64,000 nt of DNA. Origin: Thermohalobaculum sp039822785 (GTDB taxonomy: Bacteria; Pseudomonadota; Alphaproteobacteria; Rhodobacterales; Rhodobacteraceae). The position numbers were made by a program, and so were the translations under genes. Positions within the stretch are counted from its first letter, which is position 1, and every line of letters begins with the position of its first letter. Shown here one piece after another: positions 63,798-64,000 of this stretch. Below the pieces are notes generated by a model that saw nothing but the letters and a program-made list of their open reading frames with translations, ran no database searches and had not been told where the DNA came from. The DNA lies in the NCBI GenBank assembly GCA_039822785.1, contig JBCBMO010000005.1, positions 372,001 through 436,000 on the forward strand. Direction: 5' to 3'.

Positions 63798-64000
63798 TCA
63801 GTCGGCGGCGGCGAGCAGGCGGGCGTTGCCGCCCGCGGCGGTGGTGTCCACGCAGACGTGGCGCTCAATCACGTAGCGCTCCGGCGCAAGGAGCGCGGTC
63901 TCAAGCGGCAGGATCGGTCCCGCCCGCGCCGCCAGCGCCTGGCGAAGATCGCGCGTCCAGTCGGACCGCCCGGCCGCGGCCACGATGGCAATGCCCTCGA
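63798..64000 (-). CDS. putA: PutA C-terminal end (partial): proline dehydrogenase / P5C dehydrogenase
   Basis: Only the last 67 or so residues are in the window; the gene continues beyond position 64000. The reading ends in VCVDTTAAGGNARLLAAAD, the typical C-terminus of PutA, where this loop closes the aldehyde dehydrogenase part. PutA oxidises proline to glutamate. It is on the minus strand, and the gap to bciA is 92 bases. Confidence 0.8.
   Translation of the reverse strand, partial: EGIAIVAAAGRSDWTRDLRQALAARAGPILPLETALLAPERYVIERHVCVDTTAAGGNARLLAAAD

Overview
The window is high-GC DNA with the gene set of an aerobic or facultative alphaproteobacterium, most likely a Rhodobacterales-type marine or saline bacterium (inference). 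Supporting evidence: a petABC cytochrome bc1 operon, a genuine form I aerobic CO dehydrogenase cluster, a PhnCDEE phosphonate-type transporter, and a bciA-type 8-vinyl reductase of (bacterio)chlorophyll synthesis. The last suggests an anoxygenic phototroph. Start codons are often GTG or TTG, and many gene pairs overlap by four bases (ATGA, GTGA, TTGA). No rRNA, tRNA, CRISPR array or complete insertion sequence was found.

Layout. 0-13.7 kb: a hydantoinase/oxoprolinase, a membrane-tethered Asp-box propeller protein, a sulfotransferase, phnN with an MBL hydrolase, two RNA methyltransferases (TlyA type and RumA type), map-sfsA, an unknown protein in a gene-poor stretch, a CinA-type domain protein and a small OmpA-like protein. 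13.9-24.3 kb: a putative winged-helix protein, an AT-rich block carrying a proteasome-like (Ntn hydrolase) candidate that runs into the 3' end of polA, then polA, a zinc-finger protein, an ABC ATPase, a HIT protein, a HAD dehalogenase, DUF4166-DCC, GNAT and aroC. 24.5-38.6 kb: ASCH, petABC, trmL, a heterodimeric ABC exporter, a SPOR-domain protein and a split pxpA / pxpBC set. 38.7-47.1 kb: coxMSLDEF and a GntP-type permease. 47.1-51.7 kb: phnCDEE and a small secreted protein. 52-56.3 kb: an orphan ClpB-like AAA+ ATPase and a two-gene carnitine-to-betaine operon. 56.4-62.6 kb: an ArgP-type LysR regulator, then a lower-GC accessory stretch with a fatty acid desaturase, an antitoxin-like small gene, a CesT-type secretion chaperone and a 915-residue putative effector. 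62.7-64 kb: bciA and the C-terminal end of putA.

How the genes fit together. Carbon monoxide oxidation (CoxMSL with CoxDEF maturation proteins) could feed electrons into a respiratory chain that includes the bc1 complex. Scavenging of organic N and P is prominent: carnitine to glycine betaine, 5-oxoproline, phosphonates and proline. The most notable accessory features are the chaperone/effector pair at 59.3-62.6 kb, which implies a type III secretion system elsewhere in the genome, and the AT-rich block at about 14.44-15.65 kb, where the base composition changes inside polA without breaking its reading frame.
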